Source: Azospirillum brasilense
GTDB lineage: Bacteria; Pseudomonadota; Alphaproteobacteria; Azospirillales; Azospirillaceae
Assembly: GCF_008365405.1 (NCBI RefSeq)
Contig: NZ_QOKV01000036.1
Span: 1-41,615, forward strand
Direction of reading: 5' to 3'
Length of the DNA: 41,615 bases
A program made the translations under genes and the position numbers. Position 1 is the stretch's first letter, and the number at the start of each line of letters is the position of its first letter. The notes beneath the pieces are model-generated. The model ran no database searches, was not told where the DNA came from, and saw nothing but the letters and a program-made list of their open reading frames with translations. This document shows positions 32,637 through 40,825 of this stretch, piece by piece.

Positions 32637-33194
32637 ATGCCCCGCATCCTGCTCGACTACCCCGGCATCAAGGGCGAATCGCTGATCCGCAACTACAAGA
32701 ATCTGGCCGACTGCGTCAGCTTCGACCTGTCCTCGGGCAAGCGCGAGGTCGGCGGCTTCAACTACGACGACCCGATCGAGGACAACTCCTATCTCAGCGG
32801 CCGGAAGGCGCAGAAGCAGGACAAGCTCGGCGTCGACAGCCTGAAGCTGGAACGTCACTTCGACCTCGCCTCGCCCAAGCTGATGCAGGCGGCCTTCGAT
32901 CCGCAGAAGAAGGACGTCACCGCGACGATCCACTTCTTCCGCACCTTCGCGCAGTTGCAAGGCGGCGAGTATTTCGGTGAAAGCGACATCTTCGCCGAGC
33001 CGTACCTGACCATCATCCTGAAGAACACGCAGATCACGGAGTATGTGCTGTCGGTCGACGACGACGACAGCAGCAACGGGACCGAGACCATCTCGCTGGC
33101 CTTCGACCAGTTGCAGATGACCTACCAGCACCAGATCGACGGCCGGAAAATCGGCCAAATCCGTGGCGACATCACATTGGCGAGCAAGTCATGA
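32637..33194 (+). CDS. Second, divergent Hcp-family tube protein
   Basis: A 185-aa Hcp-family protein. It opens with ILLDYPGIKGES, has the hallmark LKLERHFDLASPKLMQAAF and ends in TISLAFDQLQMTYQHQ. It differs clearly from the copy at 13814-14329 (171 aa), for example in an acidic VDDDDSSN loop. It lies 3 bases after tssA and overlaps the next membrane-protein gene by 4 nt. It may form mixed tubes, carry a specific cargo or be an alternative tube. Confidence 0.88.
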   Translation: MPRILLDYPGIKGESLIRNYKNLADCVSFDLSSGKREVGGFNYDDPIEDNSYLSGRKAQKQDKLGVDSLKLERHFDLASPKLMQAAFDPQKKDVTATIHFFRTFAQLQGGEYFGESDIFAEPYLTIILKNTQITEYVLSVDDDDSSNGTETISLAFDQLQMTYQHQIDGRKIGQIRGDITLASKS

Positions 33195-33778
33195 CCCAGT
33201 CGAACCCGTCGGCCCTGACCGGCGACACCACCCTCCTGTCCCGCAACGGCGCGGGGCGCCGCGGCCCAGGGCGCCGGGCCGAGCATTTCCTGGAGCAGGT
33301 GATGTTCCAGAGCCGCTGGCTCCTGGCGCCGCTCTATGTTGGCTTGGTGGGCGCGCTGTTGATGATCGGCTGGCGCTTCGCGCTGGAAATGGTGCACGCA
33401 CTGCCGCTTCTGATTCATGGCACGGAAAACGACATCATCCTGATCGTGCTCGGGCTGGTCGATCTGACGATGGTTGGCAACCTCGTGCTGATGGTGATTT
33501 TCAGCGGCTACGAGAACTTCGTCTCGAAGATCGACGTCGAGGGCCACGCCGACCGTCCGGAATGGATGGGCAAGCTGGATTTCAGCGCTCTGAAGGTCAA
33601 GCTGATCGCCAGCATCGTGGCGATCTCCTCCATCCAGATCCTCAAGACCTTCATGAACGTGTCGGAGGTCTCCGACCGCGACCTGATGTGGCTGGTCGCC
33701 ATCCACGTCACCTTCATCGTCTCCGGCGTGCTGCTGGCGACCATGGACGTTCTGGTCAAGAAGAGCCACGCGCACTGA
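33191..33778 (+). CDS. YqhA-family (UPF0114) integral membrane protein
   Basis: A 195-aa protein with four likely membrane helices. Family motifs include FQSRWLLAPLYVGL, LIVLGLVDLTMVGNLVLMV, FSGYENFVSKID and VAISSIQILKTFM. The biochemical function of the family is unknown. Its ATG overlaps the second hcp stop, so it is translated with the T6SS genes. The ion-channel gene follows after 26 bases. The first ~28 residues are basic and cytoplasmic. Confidence 0.88.
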   Translation: MTQSNPSALTGDTTLLSRNGAGRRGPGRRAEHFLEQVMFQSRWLLAPLYVGLVGALLMIGWRFALEMVHALPLLIHGTENDIILIVLGLVDLTMVGNLVLMVIFSGYENFVSKIDVEGHADRPEWMGKLDFSALKVKLIASIVAISSIQILKTFMNVSEVSDRDLMWLVAIHVTFIVSGVLLATMDVLVKKSHAH

Positions 33779-33804
33779 CGTCCGGCACGAAAGGAGATGG
33801 CATC

Positions 33805-34758
33805 ATGATTCGGTATGCGCTGGCGTTCCTCGCCATCCTTCTGACCGGCCTGCCCGGAGCGTCGAGGGCGGAAACGCCCCCTGGGCCGGCGAAGGTGGTG
33901 GTCGGCACCTACGTCAACCAGATCACCGGGGTGAACCTCCGCGACAATCAGGTCAATGTGGACTTCTACGTCTGGTTCCGCTGGGACGACGACTCGCTGA
34001 ACCCGCTGGAGACGTTCGAACTGATGAACGGGCGGATCGAATCCCGCACGCCGACCCCGGTCCGCAAGCTGAAGGACACCAACTACGGGCAGGCGCGCGT
34101 CCAGGCGGTTCTGAACCAGCCCTGGGACGTGAGCCGCTTCCCCCTGGACACCCAGACCATCCGTCTGGTGATCGAGGACAGCGACCTGACGGCCGAGCAC
34201 TTCGTCTATGTGCCGGACACCGACAACAGCACGCTCGATCCCGACGTCGACGTCTCGGGCTACACTCTGACCAGCAACGGCGCCACCATCTCGGCGCACC
34301 GCTACCGCACCAACTACGGCGACATCACCCTGCCGAAGAACCACGAGTCGGTCTATTCCCGCTACACCCATGCGATCACCCTGGAGCGGCCGGATTCGGT
34401 CTATTACATCAAGACCTTCTCGACCATCTTCATCTCCTCGGTGGTGGCCTTCCTGGCCTTCCTGGTGAAGCCGGTGGACCTCGACCCGCGCTTCGGCCTG
34501 GGCATCGGCGCGCTGTTCGCGGTGGTCGCCTGCTACTTCGTCATCGCCAGCGACCTGCCGCGCAGCAGCGGCTTCACCCTGTCGGACCGGGTCAACCTCG
34601 CCTCCATGGGCATGATCTTCCTCAGCCTGATGCAGAGCGCGGTGTCGCTGATGATCTACGAGCGGAACGCGGCGAAGTCCCTGCTCCTGGACCGTTGGTG
34701 TCTGGTGGTCTTCCCCGTCGCCTACGCGCTGCTCTGCGTCTGGCTGACGACGGTGTGA
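33805..34758 (+). CDS. Prokaryotic pentameric ligand-gated ion channel homologue
   Basis: A 317-aa protein, the size of the Gloeobacter channel GLIC. A signal peptide (1-22) is followed by a beta-sandwich ligand-binding domain with the family QPWDVSRFPLDTQT motif (106-118). Four membrane helices follow (about 203-221, 232-249, 262-284 and 297-315), with the short RSSGFTLSDRVNLASM linker before the third. The Cys-loop cysteines are absent, as in other bacterial members. The start at 33805 has AAGGAGATGG upstream. Ion selectivity and ligand cannot be read from the sequence. It is the last gene of the plus-strand tss operon by spacing. Confidence 0.8.
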   Translation: MIRYALAFLAILLTGLPGASRAETPPGPAKVVVGTYVNQITGVNLRDNQVNVDFYVWFRWDDDSLNPLETFELMNGRIESRTPTPVRKLKDTNYGQARVQAVLNQPWDVSRFPLDTQTIRLVIEDSDLTAEHFVYVPDTDNSTLDPDVDVSGYTLTSNGATISAHRYRTNYGDITLPKNHESVYSRYTHAITLERPDSVYYIKTFSTIFISSVVAFLAFLVKPVDLDPRFGLGIGALFAVVACYFVIASDLPRSSGFTLSDRVNLASMGMIFLSLMQSAVSLMIYERNAAKSLLLDRWCLVVFPVAYALLCVWLTTV

Positions 34759-34840
34759 GGCCGCCGCGGGGCGCCGCTCCGGCCTGAGCTTCGCCACAAT
34801 CCTCCGTCATGCTCCGCAGAGAGCGACGAGGGAGAGTGGG

Positions 34841-35572
34841 ATGATCGGAAACCGGACGGCGCTGGCTGCGGCGGCGTTTCTCGCCATCGGGATCGCGGTG
34901 GCGGGCTGGTCGGCGGGGCGCGAGGTCGCACAGGTCCGGCTGGCCGACCGCTTTGTCACCGTGAAGGGCTCCGCCGAGCGTGAGGTCAAGGCGAACCTCG
35001 CGCTCTGGCCGGTGCGCTTCGTCGCCACCGGGGACGATCTGTCCGCCGTCCAGGCGAAGACGGCGGCGGACGAGAAGGCCGTGCTGGCCTTTTTGGAACG
35101 CTACGGGCTGGGCGCCGACGCCGTCGTCTCGCGCTCGCTCGATCTCGTGGACCTGCTCGCCCAGGCCTACCGCCAGGGGCCGGCGGACCAGCGCTACATC
35201 CTCACCCGCACCCTGATGATCCGCAGCCCCGACGTGGAGCGGGTCGACCGCGCCAGCCAGAATCTGGCGGAGCTGCTCGACCAGGGCGTCACCCTGGGCG
35301 GCGAGCCGGGCATGGGCTCCGGCCCCAATTACCTGTTCACGCGGCTGAACGACGTGAAGACAGAAATGATCGCCGAGGCGACCGCCAAGGCGCGCGAGGC
35401 GGCGACCCAGTTCGCGACCGACAGCGGCGCAACGCTGGGCGGCATCCGCCGCGCCAACCAGGGCCTGTTCCAGATCCTCGCCCGCGACGAGGCCCCCGGC
35501 ATCATGGAAAGCCGGCAGATCGACAAGGTCGTCCGCGTCGTGTCCACCCTCGATTGGGAATTGGTGGATTGA
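34841..35572 (+). CDS. SIMPL-domain (DUF541) periplasmic protein
   Basis: A 243-aa protein with an N-terminal signal or anchor helix (about 7-27) and a SIMPL/DUF541 domain. It starts with the typical FVTVKGSAEREVKANLALW strand and ends with a VVRVVSTLDWEL strand. Members are periplasmic or membrane-linked proteins often tied to oxidative or membrane stress; no reaction is known. GAGGGAGAG precedes the start. The 82-bp gap to the channel gene leaves it unclear whether it belongs to the same transcript. Confidence 0.88.
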   Translation: MIGNRTALAAAAFLAIGIAVAGWSAGREVAQVRLADRFVTVKGSAEREVKANLALWPVRFVATGDDLSAVQAKTAADEKAVLAFLERYGLGADAVVSRSLDLVDLLAQAYRQGPADQRYILTRTLMIRSPDVERVDRASQNLAELLDQGVTLGGEPGMGSGPNYLFTRLNDVKTEMIAEATAKAREAATQFATDSGATLGGIRRANQGLFQILARDEAPGIMESRQIDKVVRVVSTLDWELVD

Positions 35573-35574
35573 TG

Positions 35575-35595
35575 GGGCGGAGCCCCGCTCCGCCC
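35575..35595 (+). terminator. Hairpin directly after the SIMPL gene
   Basis: GGGCGGAG-CCCCG-CTCCGCCC is a perfect 8-bp stem with a 5-base loop starting 3 bases after the stop codon. There is no T-tract behind it, so it may be a factor-dependent or weak terminator. Confidence 0.45.
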
Positions 35596-35608
35596 GCATC
35601 CATCGTTG

Positions 35609-35623
35609 TATAGGTTGCCTATA
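35609..35623. promoter_or_regulatory. TATAGG-TTG-CCTATA palindrome
   Basis: A perfect inverted repeat with a 3-base centre in the AT-richer gap. Its size suits a dimeric regulator. It is about 385 bases from modE, so it is more likely related to an unrecognised transcript than to molybdate control. Confidence 0.3.
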
Positions 35624-35950
35624 TATTGGCTTCGCCGCATCCGGCCATTCCTTGCCGAAGGGATGGCGTGGACGCCGTGATTCATTGCAGACCTTTGACG
35701 GTGTGATGAAGACGGCATCGATAACTTGTTTCTTAAGAACACCACTCTCGATACCATACAAACAAAGAATGCGTCTTCACGCGCCGAGATCGCCTAGAAA
35801 TTCAGCAAGATGAGCATGCGCTGTGCATGGATTGCTCGGTGCATTTCCTGGATTCTCCCGATTCCCAAATCGGCTTCGCGCGCCCTCTCACCAATATCCT
35901 TAAAAATTGCCGGCTTTATCAAAAAGCACTAGTTCACCTGCATCGAGTAT

Positions 35951-35975
35951 GGTTATATAGCTAACATATATAGCG
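35951..35975. promoter_or_regulatory. Mo-box-like ModE operator upstream of modE
   Basis: GGTTATATA and TATATAGCG face each other across a 7-base centre 19 bases before the modE start. The pattern resembles the TATATA-N6-TATATA core of alphaproteobacterial Mo-boxes. It suggests that ModE represses its own operon when molybdate is abundant. Confidence 0.6.
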
Positions 35976-35993
35976 AAGTCGGGGTGTCTGCTC

Positions 35994-36785
35994 ATGTCCG
36001 TCCAGCCGCAGGTATCGTTCGCCGGGCCGCACGCGTCGCCGATCGGCGCCGAGCGCATCCGGCTGTTGGAGGCGGTGGGGCGCGAGGGCAGCATTTCCGG
36101 CGCGGCGCGGTCGGTCGGCGTCACCTACAAGGCGGCTTGGGACGCCATCGACGCCATGAACAACCTGTTCGGCCGCCCGCTGGTCGAGGCGCAGGCCGGC
36201 GGAAAGCGCGGCGGCGGAACCGCTTTGACGCCCGATGGCGTGCGCCTGGTCGCCACGTTCCACCGTCTGCAGAGCGAAATGGTCCGCGCCTTCCAGGTGC
36301 TGGAACCGGAACTGAACGGCACCGGCCTGTCTGCGGCCAGCCTGATATGGGGATTTTTCATGCGCACCAGTGCCCGCAATACCCTCCGTGGAACCGTCAC
36401 CGCCATCACTGACGGGGCGGTGAACGCCGAAGTTACCCTGACCGTCTCGGACCAGACCGCGATTGTCGCGATCATCACCCGCGACAGCGTGCGCGATCTG
36501 GGCCTGTTCCCCGGGCGCACGGCGACCGCGCTGATCAAGGCACCCTTCGTGATCCTCGCCCCGGCGGACGAGGCGAAGCGCACCTCGATGCGCAACCGCA
36601 TCGAAGGCGTGGTGGCCCGCCGCGAGGACGGTGCCGTGAACAGCGAGATCACCCTGGACATCGGCGGCGGCAAGACGCTGACCGCCATCATCACGCTGCG
36701 CAGCGCCGACGACATCGGCCTGAAGGCCGGCGACCCGGCCTGCGCGCTGATCGACGCTTCGCACATCATTCTTGCGGTGGATTGA
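35994..36785 (+). CDS. modE: Molybdate-responsive transcriptional regulator ModE
   Basis: A 263-aa regulator. Its N-terminal winged helix-turn-helix (LLEAVGREGSISGAARSVGV, then YKAAWDAIDAMNN) is followed by two tandem Mop/TOBE molybdate-binding domains (SARNTLRGTVTAI at about 125 and SMRNRIEGVVARR at about 198). With molybdate bound, ModE dimers bind Mo-boxes. One such box lies immediately upstream, pointing to autoregulation. It is followed by modA after 24 bases. Confidence 0.95.
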   Translation: MSVQPQVSFAGPHASPIGAERIRLLEAVGREGSISGAARSVGVTYKAAWDAIDAMNNLFGRPLVEAQAGGKRGGGTALTPDGVRLVATFHRLQSEMVRAFQVLEPELNGTGLSAASLIWGFFMRTSARNTLRGTVTAITDGAVNAEVTLTVSDQTAIVAIITRDSVRDLGLFPGRTATALIKAPFVILAPADEAKRTSMRNRIEGVVARREDGAVNSEITLDIGGGKTLTAIITLRSADDIGLKAGDPACALIDASHIILAVD

Positions 36786-36809
36786 CGATAGATCGGAAAG
36801 GGTTTTCGA

Positions 36810-37556
36810 ATGACGCGTTTCCTGCTCGCAGCCCTCGGGCTGCTGTCCGTCTCGGCGACGGCCCATGCCGACGAATTCAACGTCGCGGTCGCCGCGAACT
36901 TCACCGCCCCGGCGAAGGAGATCGCCACCGCCTTCGAGCGGAAGACCGGCCACAAGGCCGTCCTGAGCTTCGGCGCGACCGGTCAGTTCTACGCCCAGAT
37001 CAAGCAGGACGCGCCCTTCGTCGTCTTCCTCGCCGCCGACGACGAGACCCCGAAGAAGGCGGTGGAGGAGGGCTTGGCCGTTCCGGATTCCCGCTTCACC
37101 TACGCCGTCGGCCGGCTGGTGCTGTGGACCAAGGCCAGCGATACCCCCCTGGGCGAGGACACGCTGCGCAAGGGCGCCTTCGAGAAGCTGTCGATCGCCA
37201 ACCCGGCGACCGCTCCCTATGGCGCCGCCGCCGTGCAGACGATGAAGAAGATGGGCGTCTACGAGGCGATCCAGCCGAAGATCGTCCAGGGCAACAGCAT
37301 CGCCCAGGCCTTCCAGTTCGCCGAGACCGGCGCCGCCGAGTTCGCCTTCGTGGCGCTGTCCCAGGTGATCGCCAAGCCGGACGGCACCCGTTGGCCGGTT
37401 CCGGAGGCGCTGCACGACCCGATCTTCCAGGATGCCGTCCTGCTGAAGAAGGGCGCCGGCAACGAGGCCGCCACGGCCTTCCTCGCCTTCCTGAAGGGAC
37501 CGGAGGCCGCGGCGGTGATCTCCAAGTACGGCTACGGCACGAGGGCGCCGAACTGA
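36810..37556 (+). CDS. modA: Molybdate-binding periplasmic protein ModA
   Basis: A 248-aa solute-binding protein with a Sec signal peptide (cleavage after THAHA-type AHA, about residue 20). Ligand-site segments typical of ModA follow: VAANFTAP, GATGQFYAQI, FLAADDETP and NPATAPYG. It captures molybdate (and tungstate) for the ModBC transporter. GGAAAGGG precedes the start. It is in one operon with modE, modB and modC. Confidence 0.94.
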   Translation: MTRFLLAALGLLSVSATAHADEFNVAVAANFTAPAKEIATAFERKTGHKAVLSFGATGQFYAQIKQDAPFVVFLAADDETPKKAVEEGLAVPDSRFTYAVGRLVLWTKASDTPLGEDTLRKGAFEKLSIANPATAPYGAAAVQTMKKMGVYEAIQPKIVQGNSIAQAFQFAETGAAEFAFVALSQVIAKPDGTRWPVPEALHDPIFQDAVLLKKGAGNEAATAFLAFLKGPEAAAVISKYGYGTRAPN

Positions 37557-37590
37557 CCATGCCGGCCTCCCTGGTAAGGACCGCCCGCCG

Positions 37591-38259
37591 ATGAGTTGGC
37601 AACCGATCATCCTGACCCTGGAACTGGCGGCGCTGACGACGGTCATCCTGCTGATCGTCGGCACCCCCCTGGCTTGGTGGCTGGCGCGGTCCGGAGCCTG
37701 GTGGAAGGAGGCGGTGGCCACGGTGGTGGCGCTGCCTTTGGTCCTGCCGCCGACGGTCCTGGGCTTCTACCTGCTGATGCTGCTTGGGCCGAACGGCCCC
37801 GGCGGGTGGCTGGCCTCCCTGTGGGGCGCCCGCTCCATGGCCTTCACCTTCGAAGGGCTGGTCATCGGGTCGGTGCTGTACTCCATGCCCTTCGTGGTGC
37901 AGCCGATCCGCAACGCCTTCGAGGCGTTCGGCGACCGCCCGCTGGAGGCGGCGGCGACGCTGCGCGCCTCGCCGCTCGACACCTTCTTCACCGTGGCGGT
38001 GCCGCTGGCCCGCCGTGGCTTCCTGACCGGCGCCGTGCTGGGCTTCGCCCACACGATGGGCGAGTTCGGCGTCGTCCTGATGATCGGCGGCAACATCCCC
38101 GGCCAGACCAAGGTCCTCTCGGTGGCCATCTACGACTACGTCGAGACGCTGCAATGGGACGAGGCCCATCTGCTGGCCGGCGGCATGCTGGTCTTCTCCT
38201 TCACGGTGATCCTGACGATGATGCTGCTGGAGAAGCGCATCGGGCGGGGCGGGCGATGA
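37591..38259 (+). CDS. modB: Molybdate ABC transporter permease ModB
   Basis: A 222-aa inner-membrane permease with about five helices. The EAA-type coupling loop reads EAAATLRASPLDTFFTVAVP, followed by GFAHTMGEFGVVLMIGGNIPG, a segment strongly conserved in ModB. TAAGGA lies upstream of the ATG at 37591. The stop overlaps the modC start by 4 nt. Confidence 0.95.
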   Translation: MSWQPIILTLELAALTTVILLIVGTPLAWWLARSGAWWKEAVATVVALPLVLPPTVLGFYLLMLLGPNGPGGWLASLWGARSMAFTFEGLVIGSVLYSMPFVVQPIRNAFEAFGDRPLEAAATLRASPLDTFFTVAVPLARRGFLTGAVLGFAHTMGEFGVVLMIGGNIPGQTKVLSVAIYDYVETLQWDEAHLLAGGMLVFSFTVILTMMLLEKRIGRGGR

Positions 38260-39347
38260 GCCTGTCGGTGCATTTCCACGGGACGCTCGGCCAGTTCGCT
38301 TTGGACGTGGCGTTCGAGGCGCCAGGCCGCGGCATCACCGCGCTGTTCGGCCCGTCCGGCTGCGGCAAGACCTCGGTGCTGCGTTGCGCGGCCGGGCTGC
38401 AGCGGCTGAACGGGCGCTTCGCCCTGGACGGCGACGTCTGGCAGGAGGGGCGGACCTTCCGGCCCACGCACAAGCGGCCCATCGGCTACGTCTTCCAGGA
38501 AGCCAGTCTGTTCCCCCATCTGTCGGTGCGCACCAACCTGCTGTTCGGCCACCGCCGGACGGTGGGGCGCGGCGTGCCGGAGCACATCCACCTGAACGAC
38601 GTGGTGGACCTGCTGGGGCTGGGGCATCTGCTCGACCGTTCGCCGGCGCATCTGTCCGGCGGTGAGCGCCAGCGGGTCGGCGTGGGTCGCGCGCTGCTCT
38701 CGCAACCGCGCCTGCTGCTGATGGACGAGCCCCTGGCGGCGCTCGACCGCTTCAGCAAGGAGGAGATCCTCCCCTATCTGGAGCGGCTGCACGGCGTGTT
38801 GTCGGTTCCCGTCCTCTATGTCAGCCACGACATTGCGGAGGTCGAGCGGCTGGCCGACCATCTGGTGCTGCTGCGCCAGGGGCGCGTCGTCGCCGCCGGC
38901 CCGATGCAGGAGCTTCAGGCCGATCCCACCCTGCCCATCGCCCGCATGCCCGAAGCCGGAGTGACCCTGCCCGCGGTGGTGGCGGGGCGGGAGGACGCCT
39001 ACGGCCTGACCCTGCTGCGGCTGGACGGCGGTCACCTGCTCGTTCCGGGCGACCTCGGGCCGCAGGGGACGGCGCGGCGTGCCCGCATCGCCGCGTCCGA
39101 CGTCAGCCTCGCCCGCAACCCGCCGGAAGGCAGCACCATCCTGAACGCTCTTCCCGCCCGCATCGTCGCGGCGGAGCGCCAGGACGAGGTTCAGATGATG
39201 GCCGTCGTGGCTCTGGGCGAGGAGGGCAGGGGCGCGCGCATGCTCGCCCGCGTCACCCGCAAGAGTTGGGACGCCCTCGGGCTGTCGCCGGGCCAGCCGG
39301 TCTATGCCCAGATCAAGGGTGTGGCTCTGGTTCAGGAATCGATGTGA
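38256..39347 (+). CDS. modC: Molybdate ABC transporter ATP-binding protein ModC
   Basis: A 363-aa ATPase. It has Walker A GPSGCGKTS, signature LSGGERQRVGVGRAL, Walker B LLLMDEPLAALD and the H-loop VSHDIAEVE. A C-terminal Mop-like domain (about 295-363, ILNALPARIVAAE) may sense molybdate and give feedback inhibition. It is the last gene of modEABC and converges on the EamA gene with an 18-bp gap. Confidence 0.95.
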   Translation: MSLSVHFHGTLGQFALDVAFEAPGRGITALFGPSGCGKTSVLRCAAGLQRLNGRFALDGDVWQEGRTFRPTHKRPIGYVFQEASLFPHLSVRTNLLFGHRRTVGRGVPEHIHLNDVVDLLGLGHLLDRSPAHLSGGERQRVGVGRALLSQPRLLLMDEPLAALDRFSKEEILPYLERLHGVLSVPVLYVSHDIAEVERLADHLVLLRQGRVVAAGPMQELQADPTLPIARMPEAGVTLPAVVAGREDAYGLTLLRLDGGHLLVPGDLGPQGTARRARIAASDVSLARNPPEGSTILNALPARIVAAERQDEVQMMAVVALGEEGRGARMLARVTRKSWDALGLSPGQPVYAQIKGVALVQESM

Positions 39348-39365
39348 TTCGGACGGGCGCTGCGC

Positions 39366-40274
39366 CTATCCCGGCGTGAAGCGCTTGGGCAGGCGCAGCG
39401 CCCCCGTTCCCATCGCGATTCCGAACAGAACGCACATCAGCCCCGCCGCGTGGGCGAGCGTGAAGGCCTCGCCCAGGAACAGCACGGCGGCCAGCACGCC
39501 CGCCGCCGGAATCAGCCCGGTGAACAACCCGGCCCGGTTGGCCGGCACATGGGCGATCCCGCGCATCCACAGCAACACCGCCAGCAAACCGCCGGTCAGG
39601 CCGGACGCCACGAACAGCAGCCAGACCCAGCCAGGCACCGCGACCGGATCGAAGCTGCCCAGCGTCACCAGGGCACCCGGCGCCATCATCGCCGCGGCCA
39701 GCACATTCGCCAGACAGGTCAGCGCCAAAGGTGGAATCCGCCCGCCGAGCTGCCGGGCGAAGACCCCGTACAGCCCCTCCGACACCACCGCGCCCAGAAC
39801 CAGCGCGTTGCCGACGACGGAATCGTCGGGTCCACCGCCGCCCCCGGGGCGCAGATTCAGCGCGACCATGCCAACGACCGCCAAGGCGATGGCCGCGGCG
39901 CTGGCAAAGCCGATCCGCTCGCGCAGGATCAGCGCCGCACCCAGCGCCGTCATGGCCGGGATGGTGCTGGTGATGATTCCGGCGGCCACCGCGCTGGTCT
40001 CACGAAGCCCATAGAGAAGGAACAGGTTGAACAGCACCATGCCGAACAGGGAGAGCAGGGTGAGGCTCGTCCAGTCCCGGCCGTTGCGCGGCAGCGCCGC
40101 TGAACCACCCCTGAGGGCGAATGGTGCCAACAGCACCGCGACCAGCGCGAAACGTATTTCCGCAGCCACAAGGGGCGGGATATGGGATACGATCACCTTG
40201 GAAGCCGGAACGGACAGGCCGACCAGGGTCATCGACAGGGCGAGATTGAGGTAAGCGGCGCGCATGGGCCGCAT
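39366..40274 (-). CDS. EamA/DMT-family permease
   Basis: A 302-aa drug/metabolite transporter with ten hydrophobic helices in two EamA repeats. SVPASKVIVSHIPPLVAAEIRF opens the first repeat, and the second contains the RAGLFTGLIPAAGVLAAVLFLGE motif. Family members export amino acids or other metabolites; the substrate cannot be deduced. The start may be 40274 or an ATG nine bases inside (40265); neither has a strong ribosome site. It is divergent from the following gene. Confidence 0.9.
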   Translation of the reverse strand: MRPMRAAYLNLALSMTLVGLSVPASKVIVSHIPPLVAAEIRFALVAVLLAPFALRGGSAALPRNGRDWTSLTLLSLFGMVLFNLFLLYGLRETSAVAAGIITSTIPAMTALGAALILRERIGFASAAAIALAVVGMVALNLRPGGGGGPDDSVVGNALVLGAVVSEGLYGVFARQLGGRIPPLALTCLANVLAAAMMAPGALVTLGSFDPVAVPGWVWLLFVASGLTGGLLAVLLWMRGIAHVPANRAGLFTGLIPAAGVLAAVLFLGEAFTLAHAAGLMCVLFGIAMGTGALRLPKRFTPG

Positions 40275-40330
40275 TCTATGGGCGCCGGCGCCGTCTTACG
40301 GAAGCGGCATTTTCACGCAATGAATTTGCA

Positions 40331-40349
40331 AAGAATGCGTGCCATTCTT
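40331..40349. promoter_or_regulatory. 19-bp perfect palindrome between divergent genes
   Basis: AAGAATG-CGTGC-CATTCTT has two 7-bp arms without mismatch. It lies midway between the EamA gene and the small ACP-like gene, which are divergent, so a dimeric regulator could control both. It is a better operator candidate than a terminator because it has no T-tract. Confidence 0.45.
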
Positions 40350-40382
40350 CGTGCCAAGGTCGCGGTACACAAGGGGCGGGGT

Positions 40383-40721
40383 ATGTCGGAGCCGATCCTC
40401 GGGATCACCAATTGGATGCATCTGTTCCGCTGGATCGTGAAGCTGATCCGTGACGAATACGGTGTGGATGAAAAGGTCCTGACCCGCAACGCCGTGCTGG
40501 ACGGCGGAATCGGCCTCACCGCCGAGCAGCTCGAACAGGTCCTGGACCACATCGCCGAGACCTTCGAGCTGACCTTCCCCGAGAACACCCTGAACGAAAC
40601 CGTGCGGTTGGAAGACCTCTGCACGCTGACCGCCTGGATGCGCGGCCTCTTCAAGAAGCCGGACTTCGTCACTCCGCCGTTCGAGGAGCGCTGCCGCTCC
40701 CTCAACAACGTGCCGGCCTGA
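40383..40721 (+). CDS. Small protein with acyl-carrier-protein-like fold, no carrier serine
   Basis: A 112-aa protein. Residues ~35-85 look like an acyl-carrier-protein helix arrangement (LTRNAVLDGGIGLTAEQLEQ, then ETFELTFPENTL and a closing LCTLTAWM helix). The serine that would bear phosphopantetheine (DSL in true carriers) reads GLT, so it is unlikely to be a carrier. The start at 40383 has AAGGGGCGGGG just before it; earlier in-frame ATGs (40320, 40335) would place the palindrome inside the gene. The function is unknown. Confidence 0.6.
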   Translation: MSEPILGITNWMHLFRWIVKLIRDEYGVDEKVLTRNAVLDGGIGLTAEQLEQVLDHIAETFELTFPENTLNETVRLEDLCTLTAWMRGLFKKPDFVTPPFEERCRSLNNVPA

Positions 40722-40825
40722 CCCGCGCGGTTGGTTCCCCAGGGCGCATGGCTGGAAACGCCGCCGCTGATTCCCATCTGCGGCAGCGAACCCGTCCCGC
40801 CAATCTTTTTTCTTCTGAGCATCCC

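Larger units (their letters stand above)
35573..35993. other. 421-bp AT-richer intergenic region
   Basis: No supportable gene is present. The middle (about 35690-35940) is clearly less GC-rich than the rest of the window. The region holds the SIMPL hairpin, a TATAGG-TTG-CCTATA palindrome (35609-35623), a second hairpin (GCCATTCC/GGGATGGC, 35644-35667) and the Mo-box-like operator next to modE. The remainder shows no feature I can name. Confidence 0.7.

Noticed and set aside
40327..40355. Sigma-54 promoter-like TGGCACG...TTTGCA on the minus strand before the EamA gene
   Set aside because: The GG-to-GC spacing is 12 bases, two more than the strict 10 required, and the sequence is better explained by the 19-bp palindrome.
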